Positions 1 to 9,304 of a DNA stretch of 64,000 nt are shown piece after piece. Positions within the stretch are counted from its first letter, which is position 1. Each line of letters starts with the position of its first letter. The position numbers and the translations under genes were made by a program. The notes under the pieces are model-generated. The model was not told where the DNA came from and searched no databases. It worked only from the letters and a program-made list of their open reading frames with translations. The DNA comes from Pirellulales bacterium (GTDB taxonomy: Bacteria; Planctomycetota; Planctomycetia; Pirellulales; JAEUIK01). The DNA lies in the NCBI GenBank assembly GCA_019694455.1, contig JAIBBY010000004.1, positions 97,659 to 161,658 of the forward strand, written 5' to 3'.

Positions 1-2
1 AT

Positions 3-389
3 GTGCTGACCCCCAACGAGCATGAAGCGGCGGCGCTGACCGGAGTGGAGTTGTCGAGCAACGACGCCGTTTTGGCCGCGGCGCGTGTGTTGCAATCGCT
101 GGGCATCAAGAAAGTGATTGTCACCCTGGGGGAGCGCGGCTCGGTCGTGGTCGAAGAACGCGCGCACTGGATCGATGCGGAGCGAGTCGAAGCGGTTGAC
201 GCCACGGCGGCGGGAGACGCGTTCAACGGCGCCCTGGCGGCGCAAATGGCCGAGGGGAGTTCGCTGGCTGCGGCGGCCCGTTGGGCCGGCTGTGCCGCGG
301 CCTTGGCGGTCACCCGGCGCGGGGCTCAACCGTCGCTGCCGCATCGAAGGGAAATCGACGACTTTGCCGCCCGCCGCTCAGGTCGCTAA
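3..389 (+). CDS. rbsK: Ribokinase-like PfkB sugar kinase, 3' end only
   Basis: This is the C-terminal part (about 128 aa) of a PfkB-family sugar kinase; the 5' end lies outside the window, so the true start cannot be seen. The segment opens with the PNExEA motif (TPNEHEAAALTG) found in ribokinases. It contains the anion-hole/catalytic-base signature DATAAGDAFNGALA, in which the Asp after GlyAla is the expected base that activates the sugar hydroxyl. The family phosphorylates D-ribose or a related sugar with ATP in the cytoplasm. The following aldehyde dehydrogenase starts about 40 bases downstream on the same strand, but nothing ties them functionally. Ribokinase is the best fit; other PfkB sugar kinases share these motifs. 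Confidence 0.8.
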   Translation: MLTPNEHEAAALTGVELSSNDAVLAAARVLQSLGIKKVIVTLGERGSVVVEERAHWIDAERVEAVDATAAGDAFNGALAAQMAEGSSLAAAARWAGCAAALAVTRRGAQPSLPHRREIDDFAARRSGR

Positions 390-428
390 ACTAACCGGCA
401 ACAGAATTGCCCACAGGAGATGCCTGCG

Positions 429-2153
429 ATGAGCGTCGCCACGCAAGCCGCCTTGTATCGCGAACAAACCCGCAATGTGACCACGCATGAGGAGATCGAC
501 CGCGCGCTGGCCTCACTGGAGCAAGGCAAGTCGCGCTGGCGCAAGCTGTCGATCGGCGAGCGTGTGAATCTAGCGCAGGCTTGCCTCGATGGCATGTACA
601 CCGTGGCGGAGGATTGGATCAACCGCGCCTGCGCCGCCAAGGGCATCGAACCGGGCGATCCCGCCCGGGCCGAGGAGGTGGGCAATGGTCCCATGGCCAC
701 CGCGCGTTACTTGCGCTTGTTGATGCAAAGTCTGCAAGATATCGACCGCCACGGCGTGCCGCAGTTGCCGGGCGAGATCGTCACCGGTCCTGATGGGCGA
801 CTGCGGGTGCAAGTGGTGCCAACCAAGGGGCTGTTCGACGGCATTGCCTTCCAAGGCTTCAAGGCCCATGTGTGGCAGCAGCCAGGGGTCACACGCGAGA
901 ATCTGCGCGAGACGCAGGCGACCTACTATCAGCGTGGCTGCGTCGATGAGGGCATCTCGCTGGTGCTTGGCGCCGGCAACGTCTCCAGCATTCCGCCCAC
1001 CGACGCCTTCAGCAAATTGTTCCACGATGGCAAGGTGGTGCTACTGAAGATGAACCCGGTCAACGAGTATCTCGGACCGGTGCTCGAGCGCGCGTTCGCG
1101 CCCCTGATTCAGGGTGGCTACCTGCGAATTATCTATGGTGGCGCCGATGTCGGGGCGTACGCCACGCAGCATGCCTTGGTCGACGAAGTGCATATCACCG
1201 GTTCGGCGCTGTCGCACAACACAATCGTCTGGGGGCCACCAGGCGAAGACCGCGAGCGCCGCATGGCTGCCGGCGATCCGCTTTTGAAAAAAGAAATCAC
1301 CAGCGAACTGGGCAATGTCACCCCGTGGATCGTGGTTCCGGCGCAGTACACCGACAGAGAGCTGCGTTTTCAGGCGGAGAACCTTGCTTCGACGATCGTC
1401 AACAACGCCTCGTTCAACTGCATCGCCACCAAGATGGTGGTCACCTGCCGCAGTTGGCCGCAGCGTGAGCAGTTTCTTGGCTATCTGAAGCAAGTGCTCG
1501 CCGGCGTCCAGCCGCGACAGGCGTATTACCCTGGCGCCGAGGAGCGGTATCGCAAGTTCGCCAACGGCGAGCCGCAAGGCTGCTCGGCGGGCGCATTGCC
1601 GTGGAAGTTCGTGGCCGACGTGAACCCCGAGCGCGATCCGTTGTACTTTGAGGAAGAGTCGTTTGTCAGCGTCTTTGCCGAGACCGCGATCGAGGCTGAC
1701 GACTCGTTGCGGTTTTTGTCGCGCGCCACCGACTTTGCCAATAATCGTCTTTGGGGCACGCTGGGCGCTGCGGTCATGCTGCCGCCGCGCTTGCGCAAGG
1801 AACCCGGTTTTGAAGCCGCATACCAAAAGATGCTCGCCGACCTGCGCTACGGCACGATTGGCGTGAATCATTGGCCAGCACTTTCTTACGCCATGATGAG
1901 CACTCCTTGGGGGGGATACCCTGGGGGCACGCTGCAAGACCCGCAGAGCGGCATTGGCTGGGTGCACAACACATACATGCTCGAGCGCGCCGAAAAGAGC
2001 GTACTCGAAGGTCCGCTCACCATGTTCCCCAAGCCGATCTGGTTCCCAAGCAATCGGGGCGCCGAGGGGACGGTGCGCAAGGTTCTCGATCTGTATCGCA
2101 ATCCCTCGATCTGGAAGTTACCAGGCCTGATGCTGGCCGCCATTCGAACCTAG
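429..2153 (+). CDS. Aldehyde dehydrogenase family protein
   Basis: Protein of 574 aa, longer than a typical ALDH (about 480-500 aa). The ALDH superfamily oxidises aldehydes with NAD(P)+ through a catalytic cysteine. The expected Cys is at about residue 331 in NNASFNC, with the preceding general-base region SELGNVTP in place of the usual ELGGKxP. The cofactor-binding region is suggested by LGAGNVSSIPPTDAF. I chose the ATG at 429 over the in-frame ATG at 420 because AGGAGA at 415-420 sits 8 bases upstream of 429 and overlaps the other start. Length and divergent motifs point to the long ALDH variant. The substrate is unknown. The gene is followed by a perfect 20-bp palindrome. Confidence 0.85.
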   Translation: MSVATQAALYREQTRNVTTHEEIDRALASLEQGKSRWRKLSIGERVNLAQACLDGMYTVAEDWINRACAAKGIEPGDPARAEEVGNGPMATARYLRLLMQSLQDIDRHGVPQLPGEIVTGPDGRLRVQVVPTKGLFDGIAFQGFKAHVWQQPGVTRENLRETQATYYQRGCVDEGISLVLGAGNVSSIPPTDAFSKLFHDGKVVLLKMNPVNEYLGPVLERAFAPLIQGGYLRIIYGGADVGAYATQHALVDEVHITGSALSHNTIVWGPPGEDRERRMAAGDPLLKKEITSELGNVTPWIVVPAQYTDRELRFQAENLASTIVNNASFNCIATKMVVTCRSWPQREQFLGYLKQVLAGVQPRQAYYPGAEERYRKFANGEPQGCSAGALPWKFVADVNPERDPLYFEEESFVSVFAETAIEADDSLRFLSRATDFANNRLWGTLGAAVMLPPRLRKEPGFEAAYQKMLADLRYGTIGVNHWPALSYAMMSTPWGGYPGGTLQDPQSGIGWVHNTYMLERAEKSVLEGPLTMFPKPIWFPSNRGAEGTVRKVLDLYRNPSIWKLPGLMLAAIRT

Positions 2154-2210
2154 CTGAAGACGGCCGATTCGTTTGACTTGGCCCTGCGCGGCGCGCAGAC
2201 TCGACAGCGA

Positions 2211-2230
2211 CGCAAAACGATCGTTTTGCG
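2211..2230. repeat. Perfect 20-bp palindrome between genes
   Basis: Ten bases (CGCAAAACGA) are followed directly by their exact reverse complement. The site lies 57 bases after the aldehyde dehydrogenase stop and 33 bases before the amidohydrolase ATG. There is no spacer, so as RNA it would need to sacrifice central pairs to form a loop; as DNA it has the shape of a dimeric repressor operator. No T-tract follows, which argues against a classical terminator. Confidence 0.7.
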
Positions 2231-2263
2231 ATTCGTTCGCGCTCGCTGAGGGTTCTAATTGTC

Positions 2264-5200
2264 ATGGTTGGTAGTTTCTGGCGCGCTGGCCGCGCCGCGG
2301 TTTTGTTGTGCGCGCTGGCGAGCGGTGTGCGCGCCCAGTCTCCGACCACGCGGCCCCCCAGCGGCCTGCGCGATCACACGCCCAGTGCGCACGCGCTGGT
2401 GAACGCGCGGATTGTGATGGCGCCGGGACGTGTCATCGAGGGAGGCACGTTGATTGTGCGCGACGGGTTGATTGTGGATGTCGGCGAAGCAATCGATTGT
2501 CCGGAAGATTGCCGTCGCTGGGATCTGGCGGGCAAGACGATCTACCCTGGTCTGATCGACGCCTATAGCGAAGTGACCATACCCGATAGCGCCGAGGTTC
2601 GCGGCCCCGGTTATTGGAATACGCAGATCACGCCGCAGTTGCGCGCCGAGGAGCATTACCAGCCAGACGATGGCGTGAACGCGAAACTCCGCGGCCAGGG
2701 AATCACGCAGCGGCTGATTGTGCCCAATCGGGGCGTCATCCGCGGGACGAGCGCCGTGGTGACGACCGGCGACGATCCGCCGGCCCGCTCTGTCGTGCGT
2801 CAGCAGGTGGCGCTGCACGTTGAGCCGACCTTGAGGCCAGGACGCTCGCGCGACGGTTACCCCACCTCGCCGATGGGCGCGCTGACCTTGGTGCGACAGG
2901 CGTTTTACGACGCCGATTGGCATGCTCGGGCCTGGGACGCGCATCGTGCCAAGAGCAACGTGCCGCGGCCCGAGCAAAATGTGGCGCTCGAAGCGCTTGC
3001 CGAGCACCAGCGCCTGCGCCGACCGGTTGTGTTCGAGGCTCAGGACGAACTTTATTTCTTGCGCGCCGATCGACTTGCCGCCGAGTTCGGACTGAGCGCG
3101 ATTATTCGCGGTTCGGGACAAGAGTATCGCCGGATCGACGCCATCGCGGCCACGGGGTTGCCCGTGATCGTGCCGGTGACTTTTCCCAAGGCCCCGAACG
3201 TGAGCACGCCCGAGGGAGCGCTAGCGGCGTCGCTCGAAGATTTGCTCGATTGGGATATTGCCCCGGAGAATCCCGCCCGACTGGAAAAAGCCGGCGTCCG
3301 GTTCGCGCTCTCGGCGCAGGGTCTCAAGGACACCGGGGAGTTTTTGGACGCGGTGCGAAAAGCGGTCGAACGCGGTCTGTCGGCTAACGCCGCGCTGGCC
3401 GCGTTGACTACCACGCCGGCCGAGCTTTTGGGCATCGCCGATCGCGCGGGCACGCTAGAGCGCGGCAAGGCGGCGCATCTGGTGATCGCCGACGGCGACC
3501 TGTGGAACAAGAAAACGAAGATCATCGCCACCTGGGTCGACGGTCGCCGTTATGAGGCGCCGACCACGCCGCGCTTCGATTTGCGCGGCACGTGGGAAGT
3601 GAGCGTCACGCGGGCCGATGGCAAGGCGGAGTCGCTGGTGCTGGAGTTAACGGGCGAACCCTCCAAGCTGAAGGGACAACTGCGCCGGCCCGTTGCGCCG
3701 CAAGCCGACGCGGCTGATGCCAATCCGGATAAGAAGCCCGAGCAAGCGGATGACGACAAGCTGGACGACAAGGGCAAGGACGAAAAAGTCGACAGCGACA
3801 AGGACAATGAAACCGACAAGAAGTCCGACAAGAAAAACGGCGACCTGACGCGTCCCAAATTGAGTGATTCCTTGTTCACTGCCGCATTGGACGGTGAATC
3901 GCTCCAGTGGCCGGGCATCGTGCAATTGAGCGCGACGGTGCTAACGCCACGGGCCGAGGAGAACAAAGCTGTCCCGCCGCTGGAGATGCTGGGCCGCGTG
4001 ATTTGGGCCGATGGCGCGCAGACCGCCTGGTCGGCGCGACAAACAAAGCGCGAGTCCGACAGCGATACGCCGGCCGACAAGCCAGATGCGAAGGCAACTG
4101 ACAACGATACCGTGGCGGAAGGGGATGGAACGGATAGGGCCAAGCCCGACGAACCGCCCAAATACAAGAAAGAGGCGCTCTTTGCGGTTAATTACCCGCT
4201 GGGGGCTTTTGGCATAGCAGGGCCACCGGAGCAGCCAAAGCAAGTGCTGTTCAAGGACGCCACCGTGTGGACCTGTGGGCCGGAGGGGACGCTCGAAAGG
4301 GCATCGGTGTTGATCGCTGGCGGCAAGATTGCCGCCATTGGCGCCAACATCGCTCCGCCCGAAGGCGCCGTCGTCATCGACTGCGCCGGCCGACACCTTT
4401 CGCCCGGCATCATCGATTGCCACTCGCACATTGCCACTGATGGCGGCGTGAACGAGAGCGGGCAGGCGATCACCGCCGAAGTCCGCATTGGCGACTTCAT
4501 CGACTCGAACGACGTGAACATCTACCGGCAACTGGCCGGCGGCGTGACCACGGCGAACATCTTGCACGGTTCGGCGAATCCGATTGGCGGCCAGAATCAG
4601 GTGATCAAGATGCGCTGGGGCGGGCTGCCCGAAGAGATGAAGTTAAATGAGGCGCCCGCGGGCATTAAGTTCGCGCTGGGCGAAAACGTCAAGCAGTCGA
4701 ACTGGGGCGAGCGCTATACCAGCCGCTATCCGCAAACGCGGATGGGGGTCGAACAGCTTATTCGCGACGAGTTCCACGCCGCCCGCGCGTATCGGCACGC
4801 GCAGCTAATGTGGCGGCGGAACGCGGAGGGGTTGCCGCCGCGGCACGATCTGGAACTGGAGGCGGTGGCCGAGATCATCGAAGGCAAGCGCCTGATCCAT
4901 TGCCACTCGTACCGGCAAGACGAGATTTTGGCGTTCATGCGAGTGTGCGAGGAGTTTGGCGTGCGCATCGCCACGCTCCAACATATTTTGGAAGGGTACA
5001 AGCTAGCCGACGTGATGAAGGCGCACGGCGCTGGTGGCTCGTCGTTCTCCGACTGGTGGGCCTACAAATTCGAGGTGTACGACGCTATTCCGTACAACGG
5101 GGCGCTGATGCATCAGGCTGGCGTGTTGGTCTCGTTCAACTCCGACGACGCCGAGTTGGCGCGCCGGCTGAACCTGGAGGCGGCCAAGGCAGTGAAGTAC

Positions 5201-5584
5201 GGCGATATTCCTCCGATCGAGGCGATCAAGTTCGTCACCATCAATCCGGCCAAGCAACTAGGCATCGATCGGCATGTCGGCTCGATCGAGCTTGGCAAGA
5301 GCGCTGACTTGGCGCTGTGGAGCGGTCCGCCGCTCTCGGTTTACTCGCGCTGCGAAGAGACGTGGGTCGATGGCCGCAAATACTTCGACCGCGCGGCCGA
5401 CCTGGCCCGCCGCGACCAGATTCGCAAGATGCGGGCTGATCTGGTGCAAAAAATCTTGCTCAGCAAGGCCGAGTTGGCGGAGCCGGGCGAGGAGCGTTCC
5501 GCCAGTCGCACCTGGTGGCCGCGCGAAGACATCTACTGCGGCCATCACGGCCACACTGTCGACGATCACATACATGGATTTTGA
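2264..5584 (+). CDS. Exported two-domain amidohydrolase-like protein
   Basis: Protein of 1106 aa with a signal peptide (positive N-end, hydrophobic core, cleavage near VRA-QS). It contains two amidohydrolase (TIM-barrel metal hydrolase) units. In the N-terminal unit (about residues 40-430) the HxH metal motif position reads GLIDAYSEV, so it is probably non-catalytic. The C-terminal unit (about 650-1060) keeps H720 and H722 in GIIDCHSHIA, a second pair H879/H881 in LIHCHSY, and a late Asp in FNSDDAE, so it is likely the active half. A lysine/aspartate-rich linker (about residues 475-535) separates them. The family hydrolyses cyclic or linear amides and related bonds. The next gene encodes a free-standing copy similar to the degenerate half, overlapping or nearly abutting it. 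Substrate not known. Confidence 0.8.
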   Translation: MVGSFWRAGRAAVLLCALASGVRAQSPTTRPPSGLRDHTPSAHALVNARIVMAPGRVIEGGTLIVRDGLIVDVGEAIDCPEDCRRWDLAGKTIYPGLIDAYSEVTIPDSAEVRGPGYWNTQITPQLRAEEHYQPDDGVNAKLRGQGITQRLIVPNRGVIRGTSAVVTTGDDPPARSVVRQQVALHVEPTLRPGRSRDGYPTSPMGALTLVRQAFYDADWHARAWDAHRAKSNVPRPEQNVALEALAEHQRLRRPVVFEAQDELYFLRADRLAAEFGLSAIIRGSGQEYRRIDAIAATGLPVIVPVTFPKAPNVSTPEGALAASLEDLLDWDIAPENPARLEKAGVRFALSAQGLKDTGEFLDAVRKAVERGLSANAALAALTTTPAELLGIADRAGTLERGKAAHLVIADGDLWNKKTKIIATWVDGRRYEAPTTPRFDLRGTWEVSVTRADGKAESLVLELTGEPSKLKGQLRRPVAPQADAADANPDKKPEQADDDKLDDKGKDEKVDSDKDNETDKKSDKKNGDLTRPKLSDSLFTAALDGESLQWPGIVQLSATVLTPRAEENKAVPPLEMLGRVIWADGAQTAWSARQTKRESDSDTPADKPDAKATDNDTVAEGDGTDRAKPDEPPKYKKEALFAVNYPLGAFGIAGPPEQPKQVLFKDATVWTCGPEGTLERASVLIAGGKIAAIGANIAPPEGAVVIDCAGRHLSPGIIDCHSHIATDGGVNESGQAITAEVRIGDFIDSNDVNIYRQLAGGVTTANILHGSANPIGGQNQVIKMRWGGLPEEMKLNEAPAGIKFALGENVKQSNWGERYTSRYPQTRMGVEQLIRDEFHAARAYRHAQLMWRRNAEGLPPRHDLELEAVAEIIEGKRLIHCHSYRQDEILAFMRVCEEFGVRIATLQHILEGYKLADVMKAHGAGGSSFSDWWAYKFEVYDAIPYNGALMHQAGVLVSFNSDDAELARRLNLEAAKAVKYGDIPPIEAIKFVTINPAKQLGIDRHVGSIELGKSADLALWSGPPLSVYSRCEETWVDGRKYFDRAADLARRDQIRKMRADLVQKILLSKAELAEPGEERSASRTWWPREDIYCGHHGHTVDDHIHGF

Positions 5585-5597
5585 GAACCTTCAGCCC

Positions 5598-6944
5598 ATG
5601 AACCATATTGCTGCCGCTATGTCTAATCTTCGCCGCTGCGGGCGATTGGCGATGCTGGCCGTCTGCCTGTACATATCCACCAGCGGTCGTATAGCCGTGG
5701 CGTCGCCCGAGATTCCTGGCAAGCCGCAAACGCGCGCCATCGCGCTGGTCGGCGGCACGATTCACCCGGTCAGCGGCCCCGATATCGCCACCGGCACGCT
5801 GTTGTTCGAACATGGAAAAATCGCCGCGGTCGCCGCCGAGGCGTCGCTGCCCGACGATTGCGAAAAGATCGACGTCGCCGGCAAGCATGTTTATCCCGGC
5901 CTGTTCGAATCGTTCACCGATCTGGGGCTAGTCGAAATTCCCTCGGTGCGGGCGACCCTCGACAAGGCGGAAACCGGCAGCATCAATCCCAATGTTCGCG
6001 CCAATGTGGCGATCAATCCCGACAGCGAATTAATCCCGGTGGCGCGGGCCAACGGCATCTTGACGGCGCTGGTGGTTCCGTCGGGCGGCGTCATCAGCGG
6101 CCAGTCGGCGGTCGTGTCGCTGGATGGCTGGACGAACGAGGACATGACGCTCCGATCGCCCGCCGCGTTACATGTGGTTTGGCCACGAGTGCGTCCGCTG
6201 CGAGCCTGGTTTCTCAAGGCGGAGGAGGACAAGTTTTCGGCTGAGCGCGACAAGCACATTCGAGCCATCAGCGACGCCTTTGCCAACGCGCGCGCGTACC
6301 GGCAACGCAAGCAAGAGCAATCTGTCGACATCGACGCGCGCTGGGAGGCGTTGATTCCGTTTCTTGATGGAAAGGCGCCGGTCATTGTGCATGCCGATGA
6401 GTGCGAGCAGATTCAAGGCGCCGTGGCGCTGGCCGAGCGAGAAAAGCTGCGGCTCGTCATCCTGGGAGGCTATGGCGCCCCCGACTGCGCGGGACTGCTT
6501 AAAAAGCACAGCGTGCCGGTAATCATTGCCGGCGTGCAGCGACTGCCCGAGCGAGCCAGCGACTACTACGACGAGCCGTTCACCTTAGCGGAGCGTCTGC
6601 GTTCGGCGGGCATTCAATTTTGCATCAGCGGCGCGGTCGAGGCCTCGCAAGTTCGCAATCTGCCGTACCATGCCGGAATGGCCGCCGCATTCGGGCTGCC
6701 GAAGGATGTCGCATTGCGAGCGATCACGCTCTCGCCGGCCGAGATATTGGGGGTCGCCGATCGTATTGGCTCGCTCGAAGCGGGCAAAGACGCCACGCTG
6801 ATCGTCACCGATGGCGATCCGCTAGAGACGCCTACACAGGTTGAGCAAGCGTACATTCAAGGACGCAAGATCGATCTTGGCAATCGCCATCGCCGTTTGT
6901 GGGACAAGTATCAAGAGAAATATCGCCGCCTCGACCTGAAATAA
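5598..6944 (+). CDS. Exported amidohydrolase-like protein lacking HxH
   Basis: Protein of 448 aa resembling the N-terminal half of the preceding gene product. The composite beta-sandwich start (GGTIHPVSGPDIATGTL) and the terminal ADRIGSLEAGKDATLIVTDG motif are amidohydrolase hallmarks. The HxH site is replaced by GLFESFTDLG, so metal-dependent hydrolysis is doubtful. A signal peptide (RRCGRLAMLAVCLYIS) is present. In-frame ATGs occur at 5574 (overlapping the upstream stop), 5598 and 5619; I chose 5598 because it leaves a complete signal peptide without overlap, but none has a good ribosome site. It probably works with the upstream protein, for instance as a partner subunit. That is inference from adjacency and shared sequence. 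Confidence 0.7.
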   Translation: MNHIAAAMSNLRRCGRLAMLAVCLYISTSGRIAVASPEIPGKPQTRAIALVGGTIHPVSGPDIATGTLLFEHGKIAAVAAEASLPDDCEKIDVAGKHVYPGLFESFTDLGLVEIPSVRATLDKAETGSINPNVRANVAINPDSELIPVARANGILTALVVPSGGVISGQSAVVSLDGWTNEDMTLRSPAALHVVWPRVRPLRAWFLKAEEDKFSAERDKHIRAISDAFANARAYRQRKQEQSVDIDARWEALIPFLDGKAPVIVHADECEQIQGAVALAEREKLRLVILGGYGAPDCAGLLKKHSVPVIIAGVQRLPERASDYYDEPFTLAERLRSAGIQFCISGAVEASQVRNLPYHAGMAAAFGLPKDVALRAITLSPAEILGVADRIGSLEAGKDATLIVTDGDPLETPTQVEQAYIQGRKIDLGNRHRRLWDKYQEKYRRLDLK

Positions 6945-6953
6945 GGGCATCGC

Positions 6954-8039
6954 ATGGACGCGCCACTGGCATTCACATCAAGACGCGGATTTCTTACCGG
7001 CGCCGCCAGTATGGGCGTGGTCGCTGCTGCCGCCGATAGCGCCCCGGCCTCGCAGCCAGCCAAACGGAAACCGATCAAGCCGGGCGAATACCCGGTTAAG
7101 GCGATCTCTTCAGAAAATGGGCTGGCCGCCACCCGCAAGGCGTTCGAGCTAATGCAAGCGGGCGCCGACACGCTCGACGCGGCTATTGCCGGCGTGGCGA
7201 TCGTGGAGGACGATCCCAACGACACCTCGGTCGGTTATGGCGGCTTGCCAAACGAGGAGGGCGTGGTCGAACTCGACGCCGCCGTGATGCATGGTCCCAC
7301 GCACCAGGCCGGCGCGGTGGCGGCGCTACGCGGCATACGCCATCCGGCGCAGGTCGCCCGGCGCGTGATGATCGAAAGCGACCATGTGTTGCTGGTTGGC
7401 GAGGGCGCGCTGCGCTTCGCCAGGGCGCATGGATTTGTCGAAGAGAATTTGCTGACCGATAAGGCCCGCAAGATCTGGCTCTATTGGAAAGCGAACCTAT
7501 CGGATCAGGACGACTGGTTGCCGCCGCCGGCGAGCGAGGTCGATCCCGAAGTGCAAAAGTACTTCGCGCGACCGACCGGCACCATCCATCTGGCGGCGAT
7601 CAACCGCGCAGGCGAAATCTCCTGCACCACGTCGACCAGTGGCCTGGCGTTCAAGCTGCCCGGCCGAGTGGGAGACTCGCCGATCGTTGGCGCGGGCCTT
7701 TATGTGGACAACGCGATTGGTTCGTGCGGCAGCACGGGACGCGGCGAGGCGAACCTGCAGAACCTGTCGAGCTTTGCCGCAGTCGAACTGATGCGCGGCG
7801 GCGCCGGGCCGCGCGAGGCGGGGCTCGAGGTTTTGCGCCGGGTGGTCAGCCACACTCCCCAGCGCTTGCTCGATCAGGACGGCCGACCCACGTTTGACCT
7901 CAAGCTCTACTTGCTCGCCAAGGATGGCGCGCATGCGGGCGTGTCGCTGTACGGCGGCGAGAAGTTCTCCGTCACCGATCAGCAAGGCGCGCGGCATGAA
8001 GATTGTGTCGCGCTTTTTGAGAATCAGCGGCCAAGATAG
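6954..8039 (+). CDS. Tat-exported asparaginase/aspartylglucosaminidase-family Ntn hydrolase
   Basis: Protein of 361 aa starting 9 bases after the upstream stop, probably the same operon. A twin-arginine-type signal (TSRRGFLTGAAS) suggests folded export. The body matches the plant-type asparaginase / N4-(beta-N-acetylglucosaminyl)-asparaginase family: an early GADTLDAAIAG segment, then ENDPxxxxVGYGG-like text (EDDPNDTSVGYGGLPNEEG). The autocleavage/catalytic Thr is expected at T210 in PTGTIHLAAIN, and a GSTGRGE glycine-rich segment follows. These enzymes self-cleave before Thr and hydrolyse asparagine-linked sugar or isoaspartyl peptides. Together with the two amidohydrolase-like proteins it suggests extracytoplasmic breakdown of modified amino acids or peptides; the exact substrate is inferred, not shown. 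Confidence 0.82.
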   Translation: MDAPLAFTSRRGFLTGAASMGVVAAAADSAPASQPAKRKPIKPGEYPVKAISSENGLAATRKAFELMQAGADTLDAAIAGVAIVEDDPNDTSVGYGGLPNEEGVVELDAAVMHGPTHQAGAVAALRGIRHPAQVARRVMIESDHVLLVGEGALRFARAHGFVEENLLTDKARKIWLYWKANLSDQDDWLPPPASEVDPEVQKYFARPTGTIHLAAINRAGEISCTTSTSGLAFKLPGRVGDSPIVGAGLYVDNAIGSCGSTGRGEANLQNLSSFAAVELMRGGAGPREAGLEVLRRVVSHTPQRLLDQDGRPTFDLKLYLLAKDGAHAGVSLYGGEKFSVTDQQGARHEDCVALFENQRPR

Positions 8040-8105
8040 CTAATAGCAAGGCGCCGACATAATTCTATTTCGCTGATCTGGAACGAGGATTGCAGCAAAA
8101 TCCAA

Positions 8106-8125
8106 CTGAAACCACGAGGTTTCAG
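8106..8125. terminator. 8-bp stem hairpin after asparaginase gene
   Basis: CTGAAACC, a four-base loop ACGA, then the exact complement GGTTTCAG, 66 bases past the stop codon. No T-tract follows, so it may be an RNA 3'-end stabiliser or a factor-assisted stop rather than an intrinsic terminator. A second shorter hairpin (CGTGG-CCTAA-CCACG) lies at 8150-8164. The rest of the 8040-8298 gap shows no gene. Confidence 0.45.
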
Positions 8126-8298
8126 AATGTTGGCGAAAGTCGGTCTTGTCGTGGCCTAACCACGTGGCGCCGGTGGCCCCGCAAGCACATGAGTGGGCCG
8201 ATTCGCTCACCTTAGGGGGCAGACAAGTCGCAAGCTGCCGGGCGACAATGACGAGTTGGGTGTGACGCACGTTCGAGTTGCCTATCGGGAGTGTGGTC

Positions 8299-8748
8299 AT
8301 GAGCGAGCGAAAGATACTGTTCCCAACCGATTTTTCGACCTTGAGCGACGCGGCGCTCGAATACGCGGCCAGCTTGGCGCGCGAGCGCAAGGCCCGACTG
8401 CTGATTGTGCATGTCGAAGAGCCGGCCATGGCCTATGGCGGCGGCGAGATGTATTACGGAGTCATGTACCCCGACAGCCAAGCGCTCAAACACATGCTCG
8501 ACGTGGTCAAGCCGGTCGATCTCGACGTGCCATTTGAGCATTGGCTGGTGACTGGCGACCCTGCCGACGAGATCGTGCGCTTGGCCGAACAGGAAGAGTG
8601 CGAATTGATTGTCATGGCCACGCACGGCCGCACAGGAATCAAGCACTTGCTGATGGGCAGCGTTGCCGAGGCGGTGGTGCGCCGCGCCAAATGCCCGGTG
8701 CTGACCTTCAAACCCAGCGCCGCCGAGGCGTCGGCCAAGAAGAAGTAA
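8299..8748 (+). CDS. Universal stress protein, single UspA domain
   Basis: Protein of 149 aa with one complete Usp fold. The N-terminal ILFPTDFS strand and the nucleotide-binding signature G-2x-G-9x-G(S/T) (THGRTGIKHLLMGSVAEAV) place it in the ATP-binding subgroup. These cytoplasmic proteins aid survival under starvation or redox stress. I chose ATG 8299 because GGGAG lies just upstream and MSERKILFPTDFS is the usual start. It heads a run of three co-directional genes with a hemerythrin-like protein and a tandem UspA protein. Confidence 0.92.
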   Translation: MSERKILFPTDFSTLSDAALEYAASLARERKARLLIVHVEEPAMAYGGGEMYYGVMYPDSQALKHMLDVVKPVDLDVPFEHWLVTGDPADEIVRLAEQEECELIVMATHGRTGIKHLLMGSVAEAVVRRAKCPVLTFKPSAAEASAKKK

Positions 8749-8809
8749 ATTCCAGCGGAGGAAACGGAACGGCGAATACAAGATTTGCCCAAGCGAAACG
8801 GAGGGCCCA

Positions 8810-9256
8810 ATGAACGCCACCGGACCATGGCATCCCTTTCTCAACCAGGCGCTCGCCGAACATCGTCATTTGCATGAGCAGGTGTGCGACGTCCTGCATC
8901 TGCTTGAGGCCGAAGCGACCAGCGCCGAACAGTTCGATCGGATCATTGCGCGGGTCCGCGCCGTCGAAGAGTGGCTGCAAGAGCATTTTGCCCGCGAGGA
9001 AGAAGGGGGATGCCTGGAGGAGGCGATTAGCCGCGCGCCCGCGTTCGCGGCGCAAGCCGCGGCGCTGCATCGCGAGCATGCGCAATTTGTGCTGATGATT
9101 GATCGCGTTGCCCGCCATGCGCAAGAAGCGCGCGATTGGCGCAAGCGTTGGTCGGAGCTGCGCGCCGAGTTTCAAAAATTCGCCCAAAAGCTGCACGCTC
9201 ACGAACAGGCCGAAAACGAGCTGTTGGGGCGCGCGTTCAATGTCGCCGTCGTCTGA
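8810..9256 (+). CDS. Hemerythrin-like HHE domain protein
   Basis: Protein of 148 aa predicted to be all-helical with the spaced His/Glu ligands of hemerythrin HHE domains: EHRHLHEQ near the N-terminus, LQEHFAREEEGG in the middle, LHREHAQF, and HAHEQAENELL near the C-terminus. Such domains bind a non-haem di-iron centre and sense or carry O2 or NO. It lies between two Usp genes, with 61-base and 48-base gaps, so a joint response to oxygen or nitric oxide is a reasonable inference. The start ATG follows a GGAGG-like site (ACGGAGGGCCCA). Confidence 0.85.
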   Translation: MNATGPWHPFLNQALAEHRHLHEQVCDVLHLLEAEATSAEQFDRIIARVRAVEEWLQEHFAREEEGGCLEEAISRAPAFAAQAAALHREHAQFVLMIDRVARHAQEARDWRKRWSELRAEFQKFAQKLHAHEQAENELLGRAFNVAVV

Positions 9257-9304
9257 GTCCCGCGCGGGCTATTGAACGGCCCCAAACCACAGGAGTCCCT
9301 CCGC

